A stretch of 64,000 bases of DNA from Salvator merianae. Taxonomy: Eukaryota > Chordata > Lepidosauria > Squamata > Teiidae. Numbering within the stretch: the first letter of the stretch is position 1; each line of letters opens with the position of its first letter. Under the pieces are notes generated by a model. It was given only the letters and a program-made list of their open reading frames with translations. It was not told where the DNA came from and did no database searches. Both the position numbers and the translations under genes were made by a program. This document shows, one piece after another, positions 50,708 to 62,689 of this stretch. The DNA is taken from the NCBI GenBank assembly GCA_003586115.2, contig QVOM02000116.1, positions 34,375,946 to 34,439,945 on the forward strand. Reading direction: 5' to 3'.

Positions 50708-53700
50708 GTATTATTCTAGACTAGTACATAATTTCCATCTATGAAAACATTTTAATATGTTAAAAGCTTTGTAAATTTCAAAGCAACAGGCTTCTTGTAT
50801 TTTATATGGAATTGCAAAAACAGCTGAAACAATAGTTGAAAAGCATGCTTATTTGAACAAAAAAACATTGTGGACAGCTACCTGAATAATGTACAGCTGT
50901 GGCTCTCTTAAGTGATGACATCTTGATATTTGACATCATTTTTAAGCTCATTGTATGTTTATTATATTACAACTGGCCAGATCTGATATACATCCAGTCC
51001 TCCAGGCAAGGATGATACAACTGTATTCCTTTATTTCTTGCATTATGTCCTGCTTTTCTCCCAAACGACTGAACAGGGCACACATTATTGTTGTTCCTTC
51101 CATTTTGTTCTTGGAACATCCATATGACTGCTTAAGAGGCAGTGGATGGCCTGAGATATTCCAGTGTGCTTCCATGTTTAAATGAATATTTGCATCTCAG
51201 GGGCTTCTTGGTTTTAGTTCTGATATTCTGATCACTATTCTTTTCCTCCTAATCTCCCGAGTTGCAACACCCTCCTCTATATCTTCCCTTTCTCAAGCTA
51301 TAGCTCTCTGTTGCATCCAAATCAAGGAATTATATTTACTGATGAGCTCCAAACAATCTTCAGTAATTTTAAACAGTTGCTTGAAATTTAGCACTAATAA
51401 ACTAAGACAGGTGATCTGACAGACTGCGGATGTAATCCAGTAGAAGAACTAAATACCAGGCCTGTACAGTGAAATGATAGTAAGTGTTGATCAGTGGTGT
51501 AGTTGGTTTGGGTGTTGTCAGACATTTCGGATGGGAATGCAGACTTGCTTAGCCAAAGCATGCAGTTCAAATTCTTACAGTGTGAGGCTGCAAGCTCTCT
51601 GGACTCTAGTAAAGGGGGTGGTTTTGTTGCAGTACAGGTTGTTAGTGAGCAGTCTAGGAGCTTGCTATCAAAAAGGGCCAGTCTGTGTCTGGCAGGCTGC
51701 TTCAATGGTTAGCCTCTTTGATGTACATTTCAGGCATGAAAACAATGGAGCAATTACAGTATATGGTTGCCGGGGGTTGGATTATGGCAGCTAGGGCTGT
51801 GGATATTTGTTGCCTATTGTTTGGGGTGCTTTTGTGTAACCCTGAGGTAAGAAACATTTCTTCCCCCTGTGGTCTTGCAAGAAAATATAATGATTCTACT
51901 AAGTGGATTCTTGCTGGGAATGATTAGAACAATTGGTGACTTAGTCAAGAGGTGTATTTTATTTTTCAGAAACGTTTTTATTAAGTTTAAAATAGTAAAT
52001 GCTAAGTTGTAAATTCAACAAGTTAACATTCCTTTGAGGCTGTTGCAGACATAAATGTGAGTACTAAATTGCCTATAGGCATTAAATAGATGTCAGTAAA
52101 TTTATGGTTGGGTTTTAAAGAAGCATGGATGCAAAATACTTTCACACATGATGTTTTTGTATATGTGCTGATTTGTGAGTCTTTTGCATCATATGTTCCC
52201 TTGGTTTTCAGTGAGGCTCTTCAAGGGTTATTAGATCTTCTGCAAGACGTTGCTGAAAATGATTATATGGGACACTTTAAATCATGGCTCATATGTGAGC
52301 TAGAATTGTGTGCTTTGCAGTATCTTCTTATTTCTTTTAATTGGCAGTGTATTTTTATCACCATAAGTCTTTAAAAGAATTTTAAGATTTGAGTAGTTTA
52401 ATATTAATTTAATAAAATATTTACTGCTCATTTCCTGGCATAGTGATCATGCCTGTGCTAGCTCCCAAATGGCAGACCTGAGGTTCTGGATAAGCCTGGA
52501 TAGGTCCAGCAAGGACTGGTTCAGTGCCACCTCTTCCTCCCCAGCCAGCGTAATTCAGTTTGCTGTGCCATCCATGCTTACTGTGGATTTAGAGGTTGGT
52601 AGGTAGTGACAGCCTTTGGCCCTTTCTGCACTTGGCCTTATTGTGGATTATATCCTAGAACAGGGACCTGCTATCCACATGCTAGTGCAAACTATGAAAG
52701 GTCTTGCTCAGGGCCTACCATAGTCTGCACTAGCATGCAGATGGCAGGTCTCTATTCTGAGATATAATCTGGAATATGTCCAAGTGCAGAAAGGGACTTT
52801 GTCACAACTAACCCCGAACTGCACTGCTGTCTCAGTTAGGAGTCCTGGGCTGGGCTGCTGCCTCCAAAGGGGCTGGAGGATGGAGGAGAGTTTCATCTGA
52901 TCTGAGACTAGTGCCATGTCTCAATTACTGTAACATGCCATGTGTGCTTCATCTTTCCAGATTGACTCCTCCAGCTATGGGATGTGCCAGTGTGACCACC
53001 GGTGAATTTGGGGTTGCCTTTGCAGTTTGTATTTTGGAAATGAACTGGGGCTGTTTAACTTCCAGTTTCCTGGTTTTAATAATCTATTATTCAATGCTGT
53101 TATCCTCTGACTTTTTTCAGCATATTACTTTGTACATAGTGCATATGATCAAACTTGTATTTATGTTTCAAGTTTCTACTCTGTCTTTGTAATAACAGTG
53201 CCTAGGGGCAACACTAGGGCAAGCAGCAGAATGGGTGAAGCAGAAGTAGATCAAAATGTGCTTTAGAGAAACCAAAGGTGAGGTTTCGGTTGGAGACTAG
53301 CCATTCGGTTCTGCTGTGCAGAATTGCTTCCAGGATGGCTCATAAGACCAAGATCAAACTAATAAAAATACTTCCTACAATAAAACTATAATTTTGCCTA
53401 GCCCTGTGTGCATGACATTTCTGGGAAATGTTTAGTTCATTTAGATTACTGATAATATTAGTAATACATTGAAGTTTGATTTCTGAGGATTGCAGTGGGT
53501 AGGCTACTGACAATAAGGACTGCAGAACATTCTCATTCTGGTAGGGCAGAAGCACCAGTTATTTGTGGAGTACAGAAGCTGCAGTAGAAAACTAGGAGAA
53601 CAGAGAACATTCTGTACAACTTTCTATGCAACTTTCTGGATTTATTTTGTTCTACATTTCCAGTACAAACTGTCATAGTCATTGCCATAGAGTTAACCTG

Positions 53701-54145
53701 AGCTAATTTGTTACCTTTTCTGGTTTGGGGCAAAAGTGGCTAGAAAATTATAACTCAGAGGATACCAGTTGAAACCAGTGCAAATCACAAGTTACAGAAT
53801 GCTAAGAAAATCTGAGTTAATACAGCTTCCAGCTGGTAGGGTTGTACTTGTTTTGCCAGAGCAGATCATTCAAGTCACTTTTCACCTGTACAGACCTGGA
53901 CAATAAATACGGGAAGCAATGAGGGCAAAGTAACTTTGGGAAACTCAAAGTTCCTTCGTCCCTCTTCTGCCTATTTTGTTAGCAGCAAGTTTAGAAGCTA
54001 AACTAACATATGATATGATAGGATAGCAGAACTGATTAAAATGCTCATATATCTTTCTTATCACAATTTGTGTGCTTATAGTATTATTTTTAACAGACTG
54101 CATTTTTTCTAATCCTTGGTTTTTTTTTTCCCTCCTCTTCTCTAG
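50708..54145 (+). other. MLLT10 intron, 3.4 kb
   Basis: Intron between the RGRKPG exon and the large Ser-rich exon. It holds the foldback element at 52620-52795. The rest (50710-52550, 52870-54140) shows no recognised repeat. A cluster of overlapping short frames on both strands at 51400-51930 has no family match and no conserved motif. Confidence 0.85.
52620..52795. repeat. Foldback (hairpin) element, MITE-like
   Basis: A 176-bp near-palindrome. The left end CCCTTTCTGCACTTGG is the exact complement of the right end CCAAGTGCAGAAAGGG. The arms (about 52620-52704 and 52712-52795) pair almost throughout: for example TGGATTATATCCTAGAACAG pairs with the complement of CTATTCTGAGATATAATCTG, and CATGCTAGTGCAAACTATG with that of CATAGTCTGCACTAGCATG. 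Weaker inverted similarity continues outward (GTGACAGCCTTTGG against the complement of ACTTTGTCAC), perhaps to about 52550 and 52860. No coding capacity. Confidence 0.85.
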
Positions 54146-54715
54146 GAAGTTTTTTGGGAACTCCTAGTAGTATAAAGTCATCCTCTGGAAGTTCAGTTCA
54201 GTCTCCTCAGGACTTCTTGAGTTTTGCAGAATCAGATCTACGTAATGATGGTTATACTCATTCCCAGCAGACATTGCCGACCAAAGATGTACATAAAGGA
54301 GAAACTGGAAACCAGGAAGGGAGTGTAAATTGTTTTACTTCCTTAATTGGTCTCCCTTCAACCTCAACTGTTGCTTCCCAATCAAATATTTTTGACAGCT
54401 CACCTGGAGAGCTGGGTAATTCAAGCCTTACATCAACAGGATACAAACGTGTTCAGTCATCTGGGACAGAAGATGAAATTGTAAAGGAAAAGAAACGAAA
54501 AGGAAATAAGCAGTGTAAGCATGGGCCTGGTAGGCCAAAAGGAAATAAAAATCAGGAGAGTCTTTCTCATCTATCAGTTTGTTCTGCCTCCCCAACATCT
54601 TCTGTGGCATCTGCTGCAGGAAGCGTAACAAGCTCCAATTTGCAGAAATCTCCAACATTGCTTAGGAATGGAAGTCTTCAAAGTCTGAGTGTTGGTTCCT
54701 CTCCTGTTGGTTCAG
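54146..54715 (+). CDS. MLLT10: MLLT10 exon: serine-rich region, NLS and AT-hook
   Basis: 570-nt exon, the largest here. It follows a long pyrimidine tract ending TCTCTAG and ends at TCAG|gtaggt, phase 1 in and 1 out. It encodes about 190 residues. It begins GSFLGTPSSIKSSSGSSVQS, then has PQDFLSF, then a Ser/Thr/Gly-rich middle. A basic nuclear-localisation run KEKKRK lies at 54484-54501, with a true AT-hook core GPGRPKG at about 54523-54543. It ends with LQKSPTLLRNGSLQSLSVGS. In AF10 the NLS and AT-hook support nuclear entry and DNA contact. The next AF10 exon, towards the octapeptide/leucine zipper that binds DOT1L, is not found before 64000. If the intron were retained, translation would add 12 residues after SPVGS and stop at 54751-54753. 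Confidence 0.96.
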
Positions 54716-55044
54716 GTAGGTATTTGTACAGTTTCGGATGTTTTACTGTTTAGAATTTTGTTTTCACTGACCAGTCACTTAGCCTAAGTTTATGCCTTCT
54801 AAGTGCTTATTTTGAAAATAAGAAAAGTTTAAAAATAGAATATTACAAAGAACTTTAAAATATATGAGTAGTGTGCTTAGTTGCCTCTTGTGTATATTTA
54901 GTGATTCTTCTGTTTCATTCGATTATATCAAGAATGTTGGATTATTGCAACCAGTTGAGGGGCAACTGAATCTTTTTGTGGTTGAATGCCTTCTCCATTC
55001 CAGTAGGGGCTACTTTCTGATTTGGAGATTGACTTTTTTTTAAT

Positions 55045-55760
55045 TTCTACTTTTATTCTTTTATATTTTTCCTACCCCAACTTGTTACCTAAGATCTCAG
55101 ATTAGGTTATGAAAGTCAAACTCTTTAGCCAAAGGTACGAGTAAGGAGTCGTGTTTTCATTAGACCTTGAAAAGACATAAAGTGGTGGTGTGTGAGCACT
55201 TCTGGGGGGGACGAGACCTTCCCCAGTCTGAGAGCTGTCGCTGAGAGAGCCATCTCACATCCCCCCCCTGAACTACTAAGGATAGTAGCACTGACTGCTA
55301 CTACTCTTGAGTATTACTCTTAATACTCAAGCAGGCCTATGTGGGAGAGGAAGTGTTCTTTTAGATAATTGAGGACCAATAGCTTCATATTAATATTAAA
55401 AACGCTGAGGAGGAGCCTGATCCCTATAGAAACCTACAAATGAATTTCCAGAATGTGAAAAAAGGTTTTCCATTAATACTTTCTGGATTTGCCCCAAAGG
55501 TGGTCATGGAGCTACCATGGAGCTACACCTGCTTCCAACTGCTGAACTGTTCAAATGGGATACTTGGATTTGATGGTATTAAAAACTGTCAGAAGATTGT
55601 CCAGAGCCAGTTGAGTTGCACTCCCTAGACTCCTTCCTGACAAAGAAAATTAATTAGGGTAACTGCAGTAGTTTGAGAGCCTTCATAAGGCTTAAAGCAA
55701 GACTGAAAAAGTTGGAGCACTACCCACTTTTCAGGCAATTTGTCAAAAACACTGAGATTG
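55045..55760 (-). mobile_element. L2-type LINE fragment, antisense
   Basis: A 3' end with ATTCTTTTATATTTTTCCTA and AAGATCTCAGATTAGGTTAT, then CCTTCCCCAGTCTGAGAG, CTGAGAGAGCCATCTCACAT, AGCAGGCCTATGTGGGAGAG and ATTGAGGACCAATAGCTTCA. It continues into the RT side at about 55590-55720 (GATTGTCCAGAGCCAGTTGA, AAAGCAAGACTGAAAAAGTT). Short internal direct duplications are visible at 55300-55335 (TACTCTTGAGTATTACTCTT). Confidence 0.65.
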
Positions 55761-57714
55761 GCAGCCAGGTACCATAGTACATTTGGCTTCACATGGGAAG
55801 AATTCTAAATCTACACAGTCCAATGAAGTTACTGAATTAAACTTGGATGATTATTCGTGTGAGGTTTATTTCAGCCCCAGTAGGAAGATTTATTCTCCAG
55901 GAAAACTAATACTCTATGTATGTGATAGATAGAATGGGGAGGCTCTTGAACTGTTGGAATACTGATACCTGGCTATTTTGTGTTTACCATTATATAAAGT
56001 GGAAGTATACCCTGCTGTTAATAAATTATAAATATTGGCTGCTTTATGCTGGATGTCCAGATTGATATATGAACAGTTTTTTTAGTATAAGCTTGCTAGA
56101 TGTTTATTGCTTATGTAGTTTTATCTGGCCTTTTTTGACCACAACCTTTGTCATAGGCTTCAAGTGTTACTGACAATTTTTTTTTATGTCAGTGGTTCCT
56201 TTTTGTAGAGAGGAATTTGCAACTCCCTAGAGCTTTTTTGAGTCATGCTGGGCAATGTTTGAATGACTGTGTGGCTGGCAGAATGCCTCAAAGCAATCTG
56301 TCCATATCCCCAGATATCAATAATTGAAACTGATCCAAACGGCTCTTTTGATACCTCTATAAGAGTAGATTTAACCATTGTGTTGAATTCCATGTGGTTA
56401 ACCCAAAAGTACCTTGGAAATTTGTCACAGCAGACTTTTGACAGGATTATCCCTTTACCTCTTTGGCTTAATGTTATGAGCCCATTTACCACATGAAACA
56501 GCTCTACTGGATGATTACTTGAGGAACTAATGGTATGAATTCATGAACTAATGGTATCCCATCCTTGTCCCGTTGTGAACCCAACAATGTGCTCTAACCT
56601 GTGTTAGTTCAGACTTGGAATGGCTTTTATGCTTTTTATACACAAGCTATTGGCTCGTCTGTTTTAGCCCTGCAGGCTCCACACTCTTTATTATAAGCAA
56701 ATGGTCCATCCCTGACAATTGATTTTCACAAGCTCACCTGTCAAGGAATCCTGGTGTTATGAGCAGTTCTGAAAGCCAATCATGTGTGAAGGTCCCCATG
56801 TTTAGTCAGGATCTTAAAACTAATATTTGGTTTTACATGTATGTAACTGAAAATATAAAATGATTTTTATTGAAGAAATATTAGATCATTTAGAAAAACA
56901 AAGTTGTAAAAAGCTGTACATGGATGATGCGGAAGAGGAATGGTTGGTTAAGTTGCTTGGACTGCTGTTTTGGTGATTCAAGGCTTGATGAAATTTAATT
57001 GCACTTTCTGTTGGATCGCCAATGTCTCTGGATTTTGAATTCAGCTGTCTGCTCCTGCAGCAGAGGCAGACAAACTGCATATAGTCTTTGCTGCTGTAGC
57101 TCACTAACATCCTAAATCAACTTTGGGGCTACTGTTCAGTGGAAATCCCAGTGCCTTGGATCTTTTTCTAAGAGTCTAACACTGAGTACGGAGCAAGTGC
57201 TTGCCACTGTCTGGTGATCTCTGTTGGACCTGGACTGACTACCTGTAGCAGAGTCTGCTTATGCCGATCCAGAAACTCAGCTGCCCCATTCAGGTTTCGC
57301 AGGGGCTAGGGAAAGACACAGGAATATAATTTCTGTAAGGTGCATAATGATATAATCGTCAGCTCCATGCAGTCTTGTTTCCTTCTGGTTACAAAGCAGC
57401 AGACACAGCTTAGTTCTGTCACTAATCACCATAGTCTTACCTGCTCCATTTTTCCCTCGCTGTCACGAGTCAGTCTTGTGAGGTATAGGATGGTGATGAC
57501 ACCATCCTGGTCTTTGGAAGGTTTCTGTCCTTTGGACTAGAATACCAACATAATTGTGCATATAACCTAATCAGTGTTTGCCTCCAAACTAATCCAAACT
57601 GTTGTTCCATTTTTGATGAGTCTGTTTGAAAGGACTGGTATCTGGCCATCTCATTGACTTATATGACTGCTTGTTGGCTGATTGGTTTGTGGGGAAAATG
57701 GAAGGAACAATTTC

Positions 57715-59242
57715 TGGCAGAATAAATTCAAGACAGCAATCAAGAATACTAAAAAAGATTTTCAGGAGCACATTGCTAAAAACATCAAAAGAAATAAGAA
57801 TTTCTTTAAGTACATCAGAAGCAGGAAACTAGGAAAGTAGTTGGATTATTAGATGACAGTGAACAGAAAGAGATAATTAAAGAGAACATGGAGATTGCAG
57901 AGAGGCTCAATGAATTCTTGCCTCTGTTTTCACTAACGAAGACAGAGGGCATATGCCTGTAGCTGAGCTTATCTTTTCATGGAGAGAGTTAAAAGAATTA
58001 AGTTGGATAGTGGTAACCAGGGAGGAGGTCCTAATGAGTCTTAATAAACTAAATGCTGACAAATCATTGGGACCAGATGGCATTCATCCAAGACTTCTTA
58101 AAGAACACAAATGAGAAATTGCTGATCTTCTACCAAAAAGTAATTTTCTGTTCCAAAATCAGGCTCTTGTACCTGAAGACTGGAGGGTAGCGCATATAAC
58201 ACCAATCTTCAAAAAAGAATCTAGGGTTGTTCCTGAAAATTACAGACCAGTCAGCTTAACATCAGCTCCAGGTAAAGTGATGGAAACTATAATTAAGGAT
58301 AAAATTAGTATGTGCATAGAGGAGCAAGAACTGCTGAAGGAAAATCAGCACAGCTTCTGTAAAGGTAAATCATGCCTTACAAACTTGTTAGAATTCTTTG
58401 AGAGTGTCAACAAGCATGTGCATAAATGTGATCCAACTGACATTGTCTGTCTAGACTTTCAGAAGTCTTTTGACAAAGTCCTTCATTACAGGCTGTTGAA
58501 TAAACTCATCAGTTATGGAATGAGAGGACAGGTCCTGTCATGAATTGATGACTGCTAAATGACAGGAAACAGAGTAGCAACGAAGGACAATTTTCTGAGT
58601 GCAAGGAAGTAAAAAGTGGGTTTCCCCAAGGTTCAGTATTGGGATTGGTGCTTTTAAATTTATTCATAAATTATTAGTGAGATTGCAAAGTTTGCTGATA
58701 ATGCTAAATTATTCAGGATAGTAAAACCTGAAAGAGATTGTACTCTAGAGGGATCTCTTGGCATTTTGTGAATGGACAACCAAGTGGCAAATGTGCTTCA
58801 GTCTTACTAAGTGCAAAGTGATACGCATTCAGGCAAAGAAGCACAATTACGCCTATAAACTCATGGGTTCTATGCTTTCTTCTACTTACCAGGAAAAAGG
58901 GATCTTGGGGTTCTGGTGGGCAAATGAATGAAGGTTTTGACCCAGTATGCAGCAGCAGTGAAAAAAAAGGCAAATTCAGTGCTAGGGATTTTAACGTAGG
59001 GTTAAAAAAATTCATGGATGACTGGTATATCAATGGCTACTAGAATGGATGCCTAGGTAACGCCTCCTGGTTGGAGAGACAGGTAGGATGCCTTTACATT
59101 TGCAGGTAGTTGAGAGCAGGTGAAAGTATAGCCATTGTCTTCTGCTTGAGAATGCTCAAAAGCAATTGGTGGTTCACTGTGTGAGACAGGATGCTCGATT
59201 AGATGTCCAGCAGAGCTCTTTTTATGTTCTTATGAACATTCT
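57715..59242 (+). mobile_element. CR1-like (L3-type) LINE, sense, internally deleted
   Basis: Sense copy covering the RT and 3' end. 57720-57830 is the pre-RT linker (FKTAIKNTKKDFQEHIAKNI, KRNKNFFKYIRSRKL). It is followed by LNKLNADKSLGPDGIHPRLL (about 58040) and HITPIFKKESRVVPENYRPV, SLTSAPGKVMETIIKDKISM (58210-58310). Then come LLKENQHSFCKGKSCLTNLL and DIVCLDFQKSFDKVLHYRLL (58440-58500), which keeps the catalytic Asp, and GFPQGSVL (58620). After about 59000 it jumps from the KANSVLGI region directly to the 3' UTR. The end has GTGTGAGACAGGATGCTCGA and TTTATGTTCTTATGAAC. Several stops and frameshifts are present. Confidence 0.85.
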
Positions 59243-61319
59243 GAACTAGTTTGTCATTGAACCCTGGGTTTGGATGCAACCCTAACTCGGCCAAGCTGAG
59301 TTCCTACCAGTTTGAATGTCAACCAGATTGGGGGCCCTGATAATGGCAGTTACCAGATAGAGTTGTACAAGATGCTTGCTGGCTCATATATGAACCAAAT
59401 CATAGAAATCTGGTTTGCCTTGATCAGACTCCATCAATTAACTGGTTTGTGATTTTATATTGTTATTATTTACTGTTAACTAAAAAAGATAAGAAATATG
59501 AGCAGCTGTAGTAGAATAGTGAAGTAAATATAACTACTCTAATTATTAGTTTGGATACAGAAGGGTGGTTCCTAAGTAATGTTAAATCATGTCTTGGTGC
59601 AACATAGATGAGCCTGAATGGACAGAAACAAAACATAATGGTTTGCAGACTTCTCTTTTGATTTTGAGGAAGAAGCTGGCAGCATTTAGTTTCATGTATG
59701 CTGTACAGTACAAGTACTGTACTTATAAGTACTGTAAATAAGTAGTAATTAACCTTGTATTTAGTTAATTAGTATGGTAATCAGGGTTCGTAATCTATAG
59801 TTTTAAGCTTGGTTAGAATCCAAACTCCTCAGTCTCCTGAATCCAAATTCTTCAAGATAATTGAGTAAATAAAAATTAAATGAAGAGTCTCTTTTTCAGT
59901 TGAAGGCTTTGAGCAAATATATAATGCTGGAGAAAAGTTGGGTTTGTGAAATCAGAGCCAAAATCTTGATTTCTAATTATTTTTATATGTGATTGTCCAC
60001 AAGGTATCAAATTACAGATCCATTTGTCTTCACTGATTGAATGGTGCTATCTTTTAGCACTGCCACTACACAAAAATCTGACTCTAGAGAGGGGATCCTA
60101 ATAGATTCATGTGATTTTTACGCTATTTCTGTCTAAATCATTGAAAAATACATTATATTTGTTTATATAGACTGAAGAAAAAAAATGGATCTTCTACTTT
60201 TATATCATATTTGTAGTACCCAAATGATGATGCAGTGTGAGGATCTTTATGAATCCTGTGTATTGTTACTCTCTGTGAAATCACTGATCACATCTGTCTG
60301 CATGGACTGAAGTAAAAAAAAAAAATGCTTCCAAGGCTGGCTTTTATCAGAATTAAGGTGTGGGCTACAATGGGTTAACCTTCCTTTCTGCTGTGCTTCT
60401 CAGGCACACATAACACCTATTAAGTGAGACTTGAGTTTGGGTTCTCACTACATGATTTTTAACCTTCTTAGTCTTGGCTTCTCCTTTACAATATGCCATT
60501 AGTAGTAAAATCCAGTGATTGCTGTCTTGATAATATATGCAAAGCATAAAGTACCATTAAACTCATATAGATACCGCATAAGTAAGTATCTTGTGGCACA
60601 TTTTTTATGTTTGATGGACTGCAGTGGTACAAAGAATTTATGGGGAAGGATGTGGGTTTGGAAATGCAACTGTTGCTGCAAATTAGAGTATTGAGGGTAT
60701 ACTTTGACTTCAGAGATAAGGGAGGGTTGCTTTGAAGGACTGTGTTTAGTTATGCTAATAGACCACTGAATGTTCACTGTGGAAACACATTATGTAAATC
60801 TTGTATGCTTTCCAGGGGCTTAAAGTGGCAGCTGAAAAGAATGCAAGGAAGAGGGGGAGGAAAATGGGAGCAGTGTGGCAATGTGAGAGAAGAAAACACA
60901 GTGACTGTAGGGAGAAGTCTGATGATAACCAGTTAGAATTGAGTAGCTAACCTTGCAATAACTCTCTGATACTCCTAGGGACAGCCAAAAGGTGAGCATT
61001 TGTTCGCCAGTTGAGCTCAGCTTGATGACACCTAATGACAACAACAAAACTTTCCAGGAAACAAGTGGTTGATGTTATGTAAATGTTTTTCTTAGGTTTA
61101 AATTTTTATTTAATGATAATTTCTTGTTTTTGACATATGGAATATTTTTGCAACACCTTGAAGAATATTTGTTAATCTTGCTTGTTAAAATACATAACGA
61201 TTTGACAAGTTTAACTTTAAGCCATATTTGTAAAGCCCATCATCCACTAGCTTACAAAAAGAAGTTACTGGTTACTTTGACTACATAATGAGAAGACAGG
61301 ATTCACTAGAAGAGACACA

Positions 61320-62257
61320 GATTTGGGGGTAGATGGAAGGGAAAAGGACAGTGAGCAACAAAGTGGCAAATGCACTTCAGTCTTAGCAAGTGTAGAGTGA
61401 TGCACATTGGGGCAAAAAATCCCAATTATACCTATAAAATGATGGGTGCTAAGCTTTCTGTGACAGACCAGGAAAGGGATCTTGGGGTTCTGGTTTACAG
61501 CTCAAAGAAGGTGTTGACCCAGTTTGCAGCAGCAGTGAAAAAAAGCAAATTCAATGCTAGGGGTAATTAGGAAGGGAATAGAAAATAAGTTGGCAAGTGT
61601 CATTGTGTCTCTTTATAAACCTAAGGTGAGACCATACTTGGAATATTGTGTACAATTCTGGTCACCTCACCTTAGAAAGGATATTGTAGAGCTGGAAAAA
61701 GTATAGCAAAGGGGCAACCAGAATGGTCACCTTCCTTATGAAATCAGGCTGCAATGTCTTGGCCTCTTCAGCCTTGAAAGACGGTGTTTAAGAGGGGACC
61801 TGATTGAAGTATATAAAATCATGCATGGTATGGAAAAGGTAGATAAATTCTTTTCTCTATCACACAGTACTAGGACCAGGGGGGCACTCTGTGAAGCTGA
61901 TAGGCAGGAGAATTAGAATAGACAAGGGGAAGTATTTTTTTCACCCAGAGGGCCAATGGTTTATGGAATTTACTGCAGCAGCCAGCCTGGAACACTTTAA
62001 GAACAGATTGGACAGATTCATGGAGATCAGGGGTATCAATGGCTACTAGAATGGATGCTGAAGTACTGCTTCCAGGTTGGAGAGACAGGCAGGATGCCTG
62101 TAAAACCCATTTGCAGGGAGTCAAGAGGAGATGAAGGTTTTGCCTTTTTATTATGCTTGAGAATGTCCAGAAGCAATTAGTGGGCCACTGTGTGAGACAG
62201 GATACTGGACTAGGTTGGCCCTGGCCCGATCCAGCAGGACTCCACTTATGTTCTTAT
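61320..62257 (+). mobile_element. CR1-like (L3-type) LINE 3' end, sense, second copy
   Basis: Same family as 57715-59242. 61370-61570 reads MHFSLSKCRVMHIGAKNPNY and DQERDLGVLVYSSKKVLTQF. Then come [20 protein letters not shown] (about 61600-61665, after a frameshift) and a worn ORF2 end. It ends with the conserved 3' box GTGTGAGACAGGATACTGGA and CTTATGTTCTTATGAAAA. It keeps the roughly 430-bp part that the first copy has lost. Confidence 0.85.
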
Positions 62258-62415
62258 GAAAAGGGGATGGCAGAGGAAGAGATCGATAATGTTATAGAAG
62301 CTATGAACATGAGCTTGGGCAAGCACCGGGAGACAATAGATGGACCTGGTAAACTGTGGTTGTTGAGGTCACAAAGAGTTGAACTAAATGATTTAACAAC
62401 AGTAATAAGAACAAA
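62258..62415 (+). mobile_element. BovB/RTE LINE 3' end, sense
   Basis: GGGGATGGCAGAGGAAGAGA, AATGTTATAGAAGCTATGAA and GGTCACAAAGAGTTGAACTA followed by ATGATTTAACAACA. The 'GGGGTCACAAAGAGTCGGACACGACTTAACGAC' style ending is that of BovB/RTE LINEs and their SINEs, known from squamates and ruminants. The copy is short and abuts the CR1-like 3' end directly. A 162-codon frame at 62153-62641 is a chance fusion across this junction. Confidence 0.6.
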
Positions 62416-62689
62416 AATCTGCCATTGTCTGAAAGACATAAGAGCTTCCTTTCTATACTTAACTTATTGCAAGGAATGGACTTCTGTTACAAAGGCTGAG
62501 GAAAGAGATGGACTGTTCATTCCTACATCTCCTCATGCATTTGTCAATAACAAGGTCCATGAAACTATTATTTACGTTGTTCAAGTAACTTCTTTTTGTA
62601 GACTCTGGGAATCTGATGGATATTATTTTCCTAGAGCTTAGAAAAGTCTTAGTTGGCTGAAAAATCATAAAGATTCTTCTTCATTGGTC

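Noticed and set aside
51394..51927. Cluster of overlapping frames of 69-106 codons on both strands
   Set aside because: Several frames are open at once, which suggests local lack of stops rather than coding. No motif recognised.
54258..54658. Antisense frames over the large MLLT10 exon
   Set aside because: Shadow frames opposite a conserved coding exon; no independent support.
56184..56496. Overlapping 102-codon (-) and 77-codon (+) frames
   Set aside because: Both strands are open, with no family match and no splice context.
62153..62641. 162-codon open frame on the + strand
   Set aside because: It spans the junction of a CR1-like 3' end and a BovB-type tail and shows no conserved protein family; a chance fusion of repeat sequence.
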